A stretch of 40,937 bases of DNA from an uncultured Bacillota bacterium (GTDB lineage: Bacteria; Bacillota_I; Bacilli_A; RFN20; CAG-288), in the NCBI GenBank assembly GCA_949299015.1, contig CASFYT010000005.1:1-40937 (forward strand). The letters are read 5' to 3'. Both the position numbers and the translations under genes were made by a program. Shown one piece after another: positions 1-9,117 of this stretch. Each line of letters opens with the position of its first letter. Positions within the stretch are counted from its first letter, which is position 1. The notes beneath the pieces are model-generated. The model did no database searches. It worked only from the letters and a program-made list of their open reading frames with translations, and was not told the origin of the DNA.

Positions 1-2
1 CC

Positions 3-371
3 CTCCTTCCTCTCCTTTTTCTCCGCGCCCGCGAAGAGAGGGAGCATCGAGGAGAAATCCTCCGGCGCCTCGTCTTGCTGGCGAAAGGACGCCGAGGAAC
101 GCTCCTTCCCCTCTCCCGGCTCTGCTACTCCCTGCAGGAAGCCGACCTGGGAAGGCGTTGCTTCCGCCTCGCTCTCCAGCAGGAGGACAAGGAAGCCCTT
201 CAAGAGGCCATCCGGACCGGGAAGGAAGAAAGACTGGCGGAAAAGATCCTTCGGGAAGGAAGAAGGAAGGGGAGGTCTGTCGCCCTCGAACGCGACCGGG
301 AAAGAAGGAATCGGGAGGAGTTGGGACAAGAAAGAGGAGTTTTCATATCGGACAAGATCGTTTTCGGATAA
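3..371 (+). CDS. C-terminal part of an unrecognised protein, cut by the left edge
   Basis: The frame is open from the window edge to a TAA at 369-371, giving about 122 residues with no start. Codon choice (CTC, GTC, GAC, CGC, AAG) matches the neighbouring genes, which supports real coding. The visible part is helical and very rich in Arg, Glu and Leu; its last third is almost entirely charged and it ends in VFISDKIVFG. It ends 5 nt before the helicase gene, so the two are probably co-transcribed. I do not recognise the family; a helical-repeat (TPR/DUF2225-like) tail is possible but unproven. An internal ATG at 75 is unlikely to be the true start because the frame continues upstream. Confidence 0.45.
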   Translation, partial: LLPLLFLRAREEREHRGEILRRLVLLAKGRRGTLLPLSRLCYSLQEADLGRRCFRLALQQEDKEALQEAIRTGKEERLAEKILREGRRKGRSVALERDRERRNREELGQERGVFISDKIVFG

Positions 372-376
372 AATAG

Positions 377-2755
377 ATGATTGTCATGGCCTACATCCTG
401 GAACGTTCCGTCCACGACATCGTCGACGTCCTCTGTCGCCGAGGCCACCTGGACAACCGCATCTTCAACCTCTCCTCGATGCAGGAGGGGACAAGGCTCC
501 ACAACCTCTACCAGGGGGAGCAGGGTTCCGACTACCTCTCGGAATACACCCTTTCTCATGCCTATCAGATCGCCGACTACGTCTTCCGCATCTCGGGCAA
601 GGCCGACGGTGTCTTTCTCGCTCAGGACGGGTCCATCACCATCGAGGAGATCAAGACGACCGTCGCCGACCTGGACGAGTTCGCCCAGGACCACAGCCAG
701 TGGCACCTCGCGCAGGCCATCTTCTATGCGGACATGATCTGCCTCGACCGACACCTGGATCACGTCCGTGTCGTCCTCACCTATCTCCACCAAACCAATT
801 TTCGTAAAAGAAAAAGAATCGAATTGGAATACAGCGCTGAGGAAGTCCACGGCTTCGTCCTGAACCTCCTCGAAAGATATTCCGAATACATGAACCAGAT
901 CCGAAAGCTGAAGGAAGAACGGGACGAGAGCGCCAAGAACATCGTCTTCCCCTATCCCACCCTACGGCCCGGCCAGGAGAAGATGATGTCCTTCGTCCGG
1001 GATTGCGCCTTGGAAGGGGAAAACGGATACATAGAGGCTCCGACGGGAATCGGAAAGACGCTCTCCGTCCTCTATCCGCTCCTGACGCTCTTCGCCGAAA
1101 GAAAATGCGACCATGTCTTCTACCTCACGAGCAAGAATGCCATCAAGACGATTGCCATGGACGGCATCAAGCAGCTCGTCGAGGGAAGGGCCAAGGTCAA
1201 GAGCCTCCTCGTCACGAGCCAGGACAACATCTGCCCCAACGACCGCAAGGGACACTGCAATCCCGACGAATGTCCCCTGGCGAGGAACTACTACGACCAC
1301 CTGGTCGAGAACATCTTCGAACTCCTCTCCCGGTCGGATTCCATCGACAAGGAGACGATCCTCTCCTTCGCCCTCGAGAAGAAGATCTGCCCCTTCCAGT
1401 TCCAGCTCGACCTGAGCCGATACGTCGACGTCCTTGTCTGCGACTACACCTATGTCTATGATTACCATGACAGGCTCGGCCTTTCCGAGTCCTCGATTCC
1501 CCTGGAACGAAGCTATCTCCTGGTCGACGAGTGCCACAACCTCCCCGAACGCGTGCGGGAGATGTACTCCATCGAAATTCCCCTCGCCCTTCTGAAGAAG
1601 GCACGGACGACGGCCCTGGGCCCGGAGCTCAAGGCCCTGCGCGGCGACCTCCGGCAGCTGGAAAAGGTCTTCCAGGAGCTTCCCGCTCCCGACCAGGGGG
1701 AAATCCTTCCCCTGGAGGAGACGCCGGGGGAGGTCTCCGACCTCGTCGAGGACTTCCTCCTCGACTTCAAGGCCGTCCTGCGCAAGACCCCCTTCGTCCT
1801 GAGCGAAGAGCTCTTCGAGTGCTTCTACGCCCTCAACTCGTTCTCCTTCCTCGAAGAGAAGAGGGGGTCGCATCCCGAGCAGTACCTCCTCTACGCCCTC
1901 TTCCTCCACGGGGAAATCCTTTCCCTCCGTCTGGTCTGCCTCGATCCGACGCCGCCCATCCGCGACGGGAACCGCTTCTTCCGCTCCGCCCTCTTCTTCT
2001 CCGCCACGCTCTCTCCCAAGGACTATTACATTGACCTCCTCGGCGGCGACGAAGGAGGAAGAAAGCTTGTCCTTCCTTCGCCCTTCCCCCGGCAAAGGCG
2101 CCTGGTCCTGCTCGACGCCCTGCCCTCCCTCCGCTACCGGGACCGGGAGGACAGCCTTCCGGAAGTCGTCCGCCTCATCCGGGAATGCGTCCTTGCCCGC
2201 AAGGGGAACTACTTCGTCTTCCTCCCCTCCTTCGAATACCTCTCGATGGTCGAGGAACTCCTCAGAAAGGAGGAGGGAATCGACATCCTCGCCCAGGGCC
2301 GGATGATGGGGGAGAAAGAGCGGGAGGAGTTCCTCGCCGAATTCGAGGAACAGCACGAGCGCTACCGGGTCGGCCTCCTGGTCCTCGGAGGCATCTTCTC
2401 GGAGGGCATCGACCTCATCGGGGAGAAGCTCATCGGCGCCATCCTCGTCTCGATCGGCCTTCCCCAGCTGACCTACGAGCGCAACCACATCCAGGCCTAC
2501 TACGCCACGGAAGAAGACCCGCGGAAAGGCTTCCGCTACGCCTACAGCTATCCAGGGCTCAACCGCGTCCTCCAAGCCGCCGGAAGGGTCATCCGCAGCG
2601 AGAAGGACAAGGGCGTGCTCTTCTTCATCGACCGCCGCTTTGCCGAAAAGACCTATCAGTCGGTCTTCGCCGAGCTCTATCCCGACCTCAAGCGCGTCTT
2701 CTCCCCGTCGGGAGTCTCGGCGCTCTGCCGCCATTTCTGGGAGGAAACGAAATGA
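377..2755 (+). CDS. XPD/DinG-type superfamily 2 DNA helicase with N-terminal PD-(D/E)XK nuclease-like domain
   Basis: 792 residues. Residues 60-140 have a PD-(D/E)XK pattern: D77 in GKADGVF and E91-I-K93 in TIEEIKTT. The helicase follows: Walker A APTGIGKT (221-228), four cysteines placed for a 4Fe-4S cluster (C286, C294, C299, C338), motif II DECH (384-387), motif III FSATLSP, and motif [16 protein letters not shown] near the C-terminus. Rad3/XPD/DinG proteins are ATP-driven 5'-3' DNA helicases, and this nuclease-fused form is often annotated ERCC2-like in Bacillota. It probably acts in DNA repair or branched-DNA processing; the exact substrate is not shown. There is no good ribosome binding site; ATG 377 follows the previous stop by 5 nt, suggesting coupling, and ATG 386 is the alternative. 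Its TGA overlaps the lepA ATG. Confidence 0.88.
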   Translation: MIVMAYILERSVHDIVDVLCRRGHLDNRIFNLSSMQEGTRLHNLYQGEQGSDYLSEYTLSHAYQIADYVFRISGKADGVFLAQDGSITIEEIKTTVADLDEFAQDHSQWHLAQAIFYADMICLDRHLDHVRVVLTYLHQTNFRKRKRIELEYSAEEVHGFVLNLLERYSEYMNQIRKLKEERDESAKNIVFPYPTLRPGQEKMMSFVRDCALEGENGYIEAPTGIGKTLSVLYPLLTLFAERKCDHVFYLTSKNAIKTIAMDGIKQLVEGRAKVKSLLVTSQDNICPNDRKGHCNPDECPLARNYYDHLVENIFELLSRSDSIDKETILSFALEKKICPFQFQLDLSRYVDVLVCDYTYVYDYHDRLGLSESSIPLERSYLLVDECHNLPERVREMYSIEIPLALLKKARTTALGPELKALRGDLRQLEKVFQELPAPDQGEILPLEETPGEVSDLVEDFLLDFKAVLRKTPFVLSEELFECFYALNSFSFLEEKRGSHPEQYLLYALFLHGEILSLRLVCLDPTPPIRDGNRFFRSALFFSATLSPKDYYIDLLGGDEGGRKLVLPSPFPRQRRLVLLDALPSLRYRDREDSLPEVVRLIRECVLARKGNYFVFLPSFEYLSMVEELLRKEEGIDILAQGRMMGEKEREEFLAEFEEQHERYRVGLLVLGGIFSEGIDLIGEKLIGAILVSIGLPQLTYERNHIQAYYATEEDPRKGFRYAYSYPGLNRVLQAAGRVIRSEKDKGVLFFIDRRFAEKTYQSVFAELYPDLKRVFSPSGVSALCRHFWEETK

Positions 2756-4566
2756 ACTTCGATCAAAGGCACATCCGAAACTTCTCCGTCGTCGCCCACA
2801 TCGACCACGGGAAGTCCACGCTCTGCGACCGCATCCTGGAGAAGACCGGGGCCGTCGAGGAGAGAAACCTCCAGCCCCAGCTGCTCGACGACATGAACAT
2901 CGAGCGCGAGAGAGGAATCACCGTCAAGCTCAACGCCGTCAACGTCACCTACAAGGCCAAGGACGGGGAGACCTATCTCCTCAACCTCATCGACACCCCC
3001 GGGCACGTCGACTTCACCTACGAGGTCAGCCGCTCCCTGAGCGCGTGCGAAGGGGCCATCCTCCTGGTCGACGCCACCCAAGGCGTCCAGGCCCAGACCC
3101 TGGCCAACGGCTACCTCGCCATCGACAACGGACTGAAGATCCTTCCCGTGATCAACAAGGTCGACCTCCCCTCCGCCAATTTCGAGAACTGCCAGCTCGA
3201 GCTCATCGACACCCTTGGCATCGATCCCGACCTCTGCCTGAAGGTCTCCGCCAAGACCGGAGAAGGCGTCGAGGAACTCCTGGAGCACATCGTCACGGAC
3301 CTTCCCTCGCCCGAAGGCGACATCGAAGCCCCTCTCAAGTGCCTGATCTTCGACTCCAAGTTCGACTCCTATCGCGGGGTCATCGTCCTGATCCGCGTCT
3401 TCGAGGGCCAGATCCGCGTCGGCGACCGCATCCAGCTCATGTCCAACAGGAACGTCTACCAGGTCACGGAGCTCGGCATCCGGACGCCGGGCGAGAGGAA
3501 GGTCGATTCCCTCGGGGCCGGCGAAGTCGGATATCTCGCCGCTTCGATCAAAAACATCAAGGATGTCTCCGTCGGAGACACCATCACTTCGGTCGAAAGG
3601 CCAACCATGGAACCGCTCAAGGGGTTCCGCCGCACGACACCGATGGTCTACGCCGGCCTCTATCCGAGCGAAAACCAGGACTTCGAGAACCTCCATAACG
3701 CCCTGGACAAGCTGAGCCTCAACGATTCCGCCCTCGTCTACGAGCCTGAGACCTCCATCGCCCTCGGCTCGGGATTCCGCTGCGGCTTTTTGGGCCTCCT
3801 CCACATGGAAGTCATCCAGGCCCGGTTGGAGGACGAGTATGACCTCGACCTCGTCTGCACCGCCCCTTCGGTCGTCTACGAGGTCCACTTCACGGACGGG
3901 CGCATCGAGATGATCCAGAACCCGGCCGACTTCCCCAAGGACCGGACGAAGGTGAAGAAGACCCTCGAGCCCTTCGCCAAGGTCCAGGTGATGACGCCCA
4001 AGGACTACGTCGGCGCGGTCATGACCCTGTGCCAGAACAAGAGGGGAGAATACGTCGACATGACCTACGTCGATGAAACCCGCGTCGAGCTGAACTATGA
4101 GATGCCCCTCAGCGAGATTGTCTTCGACTTCTTCGACCGGCTCAAGTCCGTCTCCCAAGGCTACGCCTCCCTCGACTACCAGCTCATCGGGTACCGCGAG
4201 AGCGACGTCGACCGGATGGACATCCTCCTCAACGGCGAGCGCGTCGACGCCCTGACGACGATCGTCTTCCGTCCGACCTGCTATCCGCGGGCCCGGGCGG
4301 TGGTCGACAAGCTCAAGGACGTCATCCCCCGGCAGCAGTTCGAGATTCCCGTCCAGGCGATGATCGGCGGGAAGATCGTCGCCCGCAGCGACATCAAGGC
4401 AGTCCGGAAGGACGTCCTGGCCAAATGCTACGGCGGCGACATCTCCCGCAAGAAGAAGCTCCTGGAGAAGCAGAAGCGCGGCAAGAAGAGGATGAAGGAA
4501 TTCGGAAAGGTCCAGGTCCCGCAGGAGGCCTTCATCGCCATGCTGACAGTCGACGAGGCGAAGTAG
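2752..4566 (+). CDS. lepA: Elongation factor 4 (LepA), ribosome-bound back-translocase GTPase
   Basis: 604 residues, the normal LepA length. The start is the ATG at 2752, inside the helicase stop (ATGA), with GGAGG at 2741-2745 region; it gives [20 protein letters not shown] with the G1 P-loop AHIDHGKST at residues 15-23. The G2 region ERGIT and G3 DTPGH follow, then NKVD for G4. Domains II, III and V and the LepA-specific C-terminal domain are present, ending in a basic helix ([20 protein letters not shown]) typical of the family. LepA binds the ribosome and helps initiation or recovery of stalled translocation under ionic stress. Longer upstream frames are shadows of the helicase gene. Confidence 0.97.
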   Translation: MNFDQRHIRNFSVVAHIDHGKSTLCDRILEKTGAVEERNLQPQLLDDMNIERERGITVKLNAVNVTYKAKDGETYLLNLIDTPGHVDFTYEVSRSLSACEGAILLVDATQGVQAQTLANGYLAIDNGLKILPVINKVDLPSANFENCQLELIDTLGIDPDLCLKVSAKTGEGVEELLEHIVTDLPSPEGDIEAPLKCLIFDSKFDSYRGVIVLIRVFEGQIRVGDRIQLMSNRNVYQVTELGIRTPGERKVDSLGAGEVGYLAASIKNIKDVSVGDTITSVERPTMEPLKGFRRTTPMVYAGLYPSENQDFENLHNALDKLSLNDSALVYEPETSIALGSGFRCGFLGLLHMEVIQARLEDEYDLDLVCTAPSVVYEVHFTDGRIEMIQNPADFPKDRTKVKKTLEPFAKVQVMTPKDYVGAVMTLCQNKRGEYVDMTYVDETRVELNYEMPLSEIVFDFFDRLKSVSQGYASLDYQLIGYRESDVDRMDILLNGERVDALTTIVFRPTCYPRARAVVDKLKDVIPRQQFEIPVQAMIGGKIVARSDIKAVRKDVLAKCYGGDISRKKKLLEKQKRGKKRMKEFGKVQVPQEAFIAMLTVDEAK

Positions 4567-4596
4567 TAGAATGATGCCAAAGCGAGACATCCAATC

Positions 4597-5874
4597 ATGA
4601 CCGAAGACGGAAAGAAATACACGGACCTCGTCTATGCGACAAAGGACGACGTCAAGGCGATCCTCAACCGCGAGAACGTCGATGCGGAATGGCAGAGGGT
4701 CCTCTCCTATCGCCAGGCCTTCTCGCTGGAGACCGAGCTTCGGGACCGGGACTTCCACCCCTGCGTCCTGACCCTGACGCCCACGATCCTCTCCCAGTGC
4801 TACGGCCTGGAGGAGAGGCTCTTTCAGGACCTTCGGCTCTACCACGGCCTGCGGAGGAAGGACGGATTCCGCCTGAAGAGGAAGGCCTTCGCCCTCAAGG
4901 CCCTTTCCCGGCACTGCATGGACAAGATGCCCAACGACGCCACGCTGGAGAAGATCGCCCGCCTGGAGGTGGAGACCCTGCCCTCGTCCTTCTTCCTGCT
5001 GGGCTCCTATTCCCGCCTCTGGGAACAGGAGGACCTCGCCTTCGACGAAGCGCTCTTCCCTCGCCTCAACGCCCTCCTTCAGGGCGATTCCACCCTCGAG
5101 GCGGCCATCCTGAGGAAGGACGTCGTGAAGGACGTCCTCAATCCGCTCCTGCCCTGCCCGGCCGAAGGCATCTCCGAGCAGCTCTCCTTCCTCTTCCTCT
5201 TCCTGCGGCAGCAGGAAGTCCCCCTGCTTTCGCGAGCGGTCCTCGCCGTCTATTTCTTTCTTTCCGAGCGCCCCTTCGAATACGTCAACGAAGAGACGGC
5301 CGCCCTGGTCTGCAAGTTCTTCCTCCTCGCAAGCGGACTGGACCAGGTCGGTTTCGCCCTCGACTTCGAATCGGTCCTCTTCTCCCATTCGGAAACCTTC
5401 TTCCGGAGGCTGAAGGAGACGGAAAGGACCCTGGACCTGACCTATGCGCTGACTTCCATCCTTCCCTACCTCGCCAAGGACGAGGAGAAGATCCGCCAGC
5501 TCCTTGAGGAGTGCCGGAAGGAAGAGGCGGAGCAGGACGCCGCCACCCCGACGGAGGAGGCCTCCCTTCCCCCTGTGGAAGAACTGGCCCTTCCCAACTT
5601 CGGAAGGAGGGAGGACGGGCGCGTCGTCGAAGAGCGGGCGAAAAGGCTGAGGGAGACCTATCCCTCGCTGAAGAAGAGGGAGGCCCATTTCTACGCCGGC
5701 CACTGCCGCATCGGCGCCTTCTACACGATCGAGGACTTCGTCACGTCGGAGATGTCCGTCTACGAGACGGGACGCCAGGGGATGGAAGGCCTGGCCAAGA
5801 AGGGCTTCTACCGCAAGGAGCGCCAGGGAAAGAAGTTCGTCTACACGCCGATTCCCATCGAAGGGCTCGACTAG
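4597..5874 (+). CDS. Degenerate Fic-like protein with C-terminal winged helix (probable pseudoenzyme)
   Basis: 425 residues. The layout resembles large Fic proteins: an all-helical N-terminal region, a segment at 215-247 that lines up with the Fic catalytic loop, then a piece like the post-catalytic helix (FSHSETFFRRLKETERTLDL, 262-281). The canonical HPFxxGN(G/A)R is replaced by RPFEYVNEETA (225-235), so catalytic His, the anion-binding GNG and the final Arg are absent. Residues 355-417 look like a winged helix (FYTIEDFVTSEMSVYETGRQ ... GKKFVYTP), as in Fic proteins that carry one. If related, it could not transfer AMP by the known mechanism. Residues 305-345 are an acidic low-complexity linker. 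It lies 30 nt after lepA and directly abuts hemW. The Fic assignment is by eye and could be wrong; the winged helix is the firmer part. Confidence 0.6.
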   Translation: MTEDGKKYTDLVYATKDDVKAILNRENVDAEWQRVLSYRQAFSLETELRDRDFHPCVLTLTPTILSQCYGLEERLFQDLRLYHGLRRKDGFRLKRKAFALKALSRHCMDKMPNDATLEKIARLEVETLPSSFFLLGSYSRLWEQEDLAFDEALFPRLNALLQGDSTLEAAILRKDVVKDVLNPLLPCPAEGISEQLSFLFLFLRQQEVPLLSRAVLAVYFFLSERPFEYVNEETAALVCKFFLLASGLDQVGFALDFESVLFSHSETFFRRLKETERTLDLTYALTSILPYLAKDEEKIRQLLEECRKEEAEQDAATPTEEASLPPVEELALPNFGRREDGRVVEERAKRLRETYPSLKKREAHFYAGHCRIGAFYTIEDFVTSEMSVYETGRQGMEGLAKKGFYRKERQGKKFVYTPIPIEGLD

Positions 5875-6954
5875 ATGCCCAAGGCCCTCTACCTCCACAT
5901 TCCCTTCTGCGAACACCTCTGCAGCTACTGCGACTTCCCGAAGGTCGTCTGCGGAGTCTATTCGGAAGGGGACTACCTTCGCGCCCTGATCTCCGAAATC
6001 GAGTCCTTTTCGATTCCTCCCTCCGCCATCAAGACGATCTACGTCGGCGGCGGGACGCCCTCCGCGCTTTCCCTTCCCGGCCTGGAGACGCTGCTGTCCT
6101 TCCTACGCCGTTCCTTCGGAGGCGTCGAGGAGTTCACTTTCGAGTGCAATCCGGAATCGGTGGACGAGAAGAAGGCGGAGCTCTTTGCCAACGGCGGCGT
6201 CAATCGCGTCTCCTTGGGCGTGCAGAGCGCGGACCCGCACCTTCTGAGGCGCTTCCGGCGTCATCACGATCCGCAGGACGTCGTTCGCGCCGTCTCTTGC
6301 CTCCGGCGGTCCGGAATTGACAATATCAATCTTGATTTTATCTATGGCATGAAGGATGGATTATCGGAAATCGATGAAGATATCGATTTTGCTCTCTCAT
6401 TGAATCCAACCCATCTTTCCTTCTATTCGCTTCAGGTCGAAGAAGGGACCCTTCTTTTCCGTCAAGGCGTCGAGATCGATCCGGACCATCTGCGGGAGGA
6501 ATACGACTACCTGCGGGAGAGGCTCTCGAGCCACGGCTTCCACCGCTACGAAGTCTCCAACTTCTGCCGTCCGGGATTCGAATCCCGGCACAACCTCACC
6601 TACTGGCACGACGAAGAATACTACGGCTGCGGTCTGGGAGCGAGCGGCTTCCTTCGTTCGCATCGCTACCGCAACACGACCTCGATGCCCCGCTACATGC
6701 GGGGAGATCCTTCCCGCGAGGTGGAACTCGTCGACTCCGAGAGCCGAAAGCTCGAGTACCTGATGCTTCACCTGCGGCTTTCCTCCGGTTTCTCCCTCGA
6801 GGATTACCGTGCCCTCTTCCACGAAGACTTCCTTCTCTCCCATCGCCGGGGGATCCAGGAGGTCTCGTCTCTCGTCGAGGTCCGGGACGGACGCTTTCGC
6901 ATCAAGGACGACGCCCTCTACGTCATGGACCAGGTCCTCCTGGCCCTGATCTGA
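5875..6954 (+). CDS. hemW: HemW, radical-SAM heme chaperone (coproporphyrinogen III oxidase-like)
   Basis: 359 residues. The radical-SAM CxxxCxxC is C12-C16-C19 (HIPFCEHLCSYCDFPK), followed by YVGGGTPSAL, FECNPESV and NRVSLGVQSADPHLLR. The HNxxYW heme-binding signature that separates HemW from the HemN oxidase is present as HNLTYW in the second half, followed by GCGLGASGF. HemW binds and delivers heme rather than oxidising coproporphyrinogen; many genomes lacking heme synthesis keep it. The ATG immediately follows the stop of the Fic-like gene (0 nt gap), so translation is coupled. The lepA-hemW neighbourhood is common in Bacillota, where hrcA-grpE-dnaK often follow, but those are not here. 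The gene ends in TGA. Confidence 0.93.
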   Translation: MPKALYLHIPFCEHLCSYCDFPKVVCGVYSEGDYLRALISEIESFSIPPSAIKTIYVGGGTPSALSLPGLETLLSFLRRSFGGVEEFTFECNPESVDEKKAELFANGGVNRVSLGVQSADPHLLRRFRRHHDPQDVVRAVSCLRRSGIDNINLDFIYGMKDGLSEIDEDIDFALSLNPTHLSFYSLQVEEGTLLFRQGVEIDPDHLREEYDYLRERLSSHGFHRYEVSNFCRPGFESRHNLTYWHDEEYYGCGLGASGFLRSHRYRNTTSMPRYMRGDPSREVELVDSESRKLEYLMLHLRLSSGFSLEDYRALFHEDFLLSHRRGIQEVSSLVEVRDGRFRIKDDALYVMDQVLLALI

Positions 6955-7050
6955 CCGTCCGGCGTTTTCTTCCCTCGCGGCGCTCCTTCCTCGTTTGACC
7001 TTTCCCTTCGCCCATCCGGCTGGGATGCTATGGGAAAGGAGCATTTGCCA

Positions 7051-7518
7051 ATGGAATCCATGAAGGAAAACCCCATCGACAGGGACGCCTTCTTCTCGGA
7101 CCTCACGCCCAACGCCAGGGAGCGTCTCAAGCGCGTCGTCCTCCATTACCGGCAGAGCCTCTGCGCCCTGCTCATGTTCCATCCCGTCTCCGTCTCGCGC
7201 CTCCTCACCAAGTCCAACGACCTTCCCTCCCTCTTCATGCTCAAGGCCGTCCTGGAGGACCCTCGCCTTCCGGGAAAGGCCCACTCCTTCCTCAGCTACG
7301 TCTCCGGCATCCTCTTCGCCCTCAACTGCCTGGAGAGGGACACCGGCGTCCTCCTGTATCGTCACCTCTTCATCCAGCGGGACTGCGACGAATGGATGAA
7401 GTCCCTCTCCCATTCCTCCTTCTACCGCATCAGCGGCAAGGCCATCCAAACCTTCTTCCAGATCCTGGACGGACCGGAACCGAAACCGCTGAACAAACAG
7501 GAGTCGAAAGGGCAATAG
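7051..7518 (+). CDS. Small helical protein with putative sigma-region-4/ArpU-like helix-turn-helix
   Basis: 155 residues from ATG 7051, chosen over the ATG at 7030 because AAAGGAG (7035-7041) sits 9 nt before it. Residues 99-137 (YRHLFIQRDCDEWMKSLSHS then SFYRISGKAIQTF) have the spacing of a region-4-type helix-turn-helix as in ArpU or sigma-70-like small regulators; the N-terminal 95 residues are helical without a motif I know. No transmembrane segment. It is first in a run of four closely spaced genes leading into tyrS, so it may regulate or serve the membrane proteins that follow; this is inference. The resemblance is weak, so treat it as a hypothetical protein. Confidence 0.65.
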   Translation: MESMKENPIDRDAFFSDLTPNARERLKRVVLHYRQSLCALLMFHPVSVSRLLTKSNDLPSLFMLKAVLEDPRLPGKAHSFLSYVSGILFALNCLERDTGVLLYRHLFIQRDCDEWMKSLSHSSFYRISGKAIQTFFQILDGPEPKPLNKQESKGQ

Positions 7519-7539
7519 GAAGTGGAAGGAGGTTCTTCC

Positions 7540-8220
7540 ATGGCCAAGCTGAGACGAATCTTTCGCGACGAGAGACAGGAGTGCCTGTCTCTTTTCGCCC
7601 TCGCCGCCCTTTCCCTCCTGCTGTTCGACAGTCCGCTCCTGATGCTCCTCTCCCTGATCCTGGAGATCGTCCTGACCCTCGTCCTGCTCGAGAGAAGGGA
7701 GAGGGGGAAGAAGCCCCTGAGGGAGGAGCATTCCGATCTCTCCTTCCTCGACTCGTTCCTCTCCCTCGTCGACGAAGGCTGGCCCATCCGGGAAGCCTAT
7801 GACCAGTCCCTTCCCTTCCTGCCCGAAGGAGAAAGGCGTCCCTATGATCAGTTCTCGGAACGGCTTTCATCCTCCCGAAGCCTTTGCCCCTTCGAGGCCA
7901 AGCTCCGCTTCTTCCTGGAATGCGACGGAAGGAACGAGGCTTATCTCCTCCACCTGCGTTCCCTGCGGGACGCCGTCCGCACGAGACGGGAGGAACTCTC
8001 CCGCTTCCTCGACGAGGAGAGGAAGGCTTCCTTCCGGGAGCGCCTGACGCTCTTCCTCTTTCTCTCCCTCACGGTCTTCCTTTCCCTCTTCTTTCCGTCC
8101 CTGACGGTTTCCTCCACCCATGGCGTGCTCTCCTTCCTCCTTCTCCTTGTCCTCTCCCTCCTCGTCCCCGGCCTTCTCGTCCTCTCGCTGGCCCGACTCC
8201 GGGGGTGGAAGGATGCTTGA
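7540..8220 (+). CDS. Membrane protein resembling a single-repeat type II secretion F (TadB-like) protein
   Basis: 226 residues from ATG 7540; GGAAGGAGG (7524-7532) with 7 nt spacing decides this start over the GTG at 7522. Hydrophobic segments at about 15-31, 33-51, 168-190 and 196-219 flank a cytosolic helical block (68-160). That block opens with FLDSFLSLVDEGWPIREAYD, which fits the T2SF helix pattern (FL..L..L...G.P...AL). The TM-TM-T2SF-TM-TM plan is that of TadB/TadC, the inner-membrane platform of Tad/Flp pili and related secretion ATPase systems. No TadA ATPase, prepilin peptidase or pilin gene lies in the window. The gene overlaps the next one by 8 nt. Family assignment is by topology and pattern only. 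Confidence 0.6.
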   Translation: MAKLRRIFRDERQECLSLFALAALSLLLFDSPLLMLLSLILEIVLTLVLLERRERGKKPLREEHSDLSFLDSFLSLVDEGWPIREAYDQSLPFLPEGERRPYDQFSERLSSSRSLCPFEAKLRFFLECDGRNEAYLLHLRSLRDAVRTRREELSRFLDEERKASFRERLTLFLFLSLTVFLSLFFPSLTVSSTHGVLSFLLLLVLSLLVPGLLVLSLARLRGWKDA

Positions 8221-8788
8221 CCGGATTCGCTCCCTCCTCACGAGGAAGGAGAAGGGGCCACGAAGGGAAAGGCGAAGGACGAAGAGGCCTCTCCTCTGGG
8301 CCCTTTTGCTCTCCCTGGCCCTCGGCCTGCTGCTCGGGCTTTTCCTCCAGAAGGCCATCCTGGTCTTCTTTCTCCCTCTTTTCACGCTCGCCTTCTTTTC
8401 CCTTCGGAAGAAAGAAGGAACGAAAATGGCGAAGGACGAGGAAGAGTTCTTCCAAAACTTCTATCTCTATTCATCGATGACAAGAGAAGGAAAGACTTCC
8501 TTTTCCAAGGCGGTCGACGAACTTCCCATCTCTCCGTTGAAAGACAAGCTTTTGTCGTCGATCGATTGCGCCAAACTGACGCGGAAGGACTTCGAGGAGG
8601 CCGGGGTCGCGCCCTCCCTGTTGGTCGACCGGACGACGCGGCTGGCCTTTTGCGACGAGATTGCCGAGGAGGATCTCGAGGACTACCGCCGGCTTCTTCC
8701 GCCGCGGAGGAGGCCGTCTTTCCCTTCCTTCCTTCCTCTGCTCCTTCTCCTCCCTCTCCTTCTCCTGACCTACCTGGCCATCCTATGA
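8213..8788 (+). CDS. Second membrane protein resembling a TadC-like (T2SF) platform component
   Basis: 191 residues from ATG 8213, within the end of the previous gene; frames extending further upstream are shadow. There is a strongly basic N-terminus (residues 11-25), two hydrophobic segments (25-45 and 47-64), a cytosolic block starting EEEFFQNFYLYSSMTREGKT, again like the opening T2SF helices (FF..L......G.....A), and a proline-bounded hydrophobic tail (170-191). It is shorter than usual TadC and seems to keep one C-terminal membrane segment. Together with the preceding protein it looks like a TadB/TadC pair. The stop overlaps the next start as ATGA, so the genes are translationally coupled. 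Confidence 0.55.
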   Translation: MLDRIRSLLTRKEKGPRRERRRTKRPLLWALLLSLALGLLLGLFLQKAILVFFLPLFTLAFFSLRKKEGTKMAKDEEEFFQNFYLYSSMTREGKTSFSKAVDELPISPLKDKLLSSIDCAKLTRKDFEEAGVAPSLLVDRTTRLAFCDEIAEEDLEDYRRLLPPRRRPSFPSFLPLLLLLPLLLLTYLAIL

Positions 8789-9117
8789 AAGTTTTCCTCC
8801 TGATCTTCTTCCTTCCTCTCTTCTTCCACGACGTCGCCCTCTCCGCAAGGGGTCGTGATTGGGCCCAAAGGAATGCTTTGATCGTCGAGAGGAACCTCTC
8901 GTCGGAAGAGACGCTTGCCTCAAGGGGCATCGACGAACGGCTCCGCTTCGTCCTGATCTCGTCCGACGAAAGGGAGGTCCGCTATGCGCTGGAAACCCGG
9001 AGGAAGCTCCTGCTGACCGGAAGGGGCGTCCGCACTTCCTTCGTCTACTCTCGAATTGAGGGGGATTTTGAGCTATACTCTTGTGCGGGAAATACCTCAT
9101 CAAGGAGAAAGATATGA
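8785..9117 (+). CDS. Small exported or membrane-anchored protein of unknown function
   Basis: 110 residues, starting at the ATG overlapping the previous stop (ATGA). The N-terminus MKVFLLIFFLPLFFHDVALS is a signal peptide or membrane anchor, and the rest is charged and would be extracytoplasmic. It lacks the GxxxE pilin processing motif and is not an obvious TadE. Its own TGA overlaps the tyrS ATG (9114-9117). The last 20 or so codons use AT-rich, rare-looking codons and run through the tyrS upstream region, so the true C-terminus may once have been shorter or the tail may be drifting. Position in the run suggests it works with the two T2SF-like proteins. Confidence 0.5.
   Translation: MKVFLLIFFLPLFFHDVALSARGRDWAQRNALIVERNLSSEETLASRGIDERLRFVLISSDEREVRYALETRRKLLLTGRGVRTSFVYSRIEGDFELYSCAGNTSSRRKI

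Noticed and set aside
6995-7031. Promoter TTGACC ... TGCTAT before the small helix-turn-helix gene
   Set aside because: Spacing between the boxes is 25 nt, and a start from the second box would fall on the ribosome binding site.
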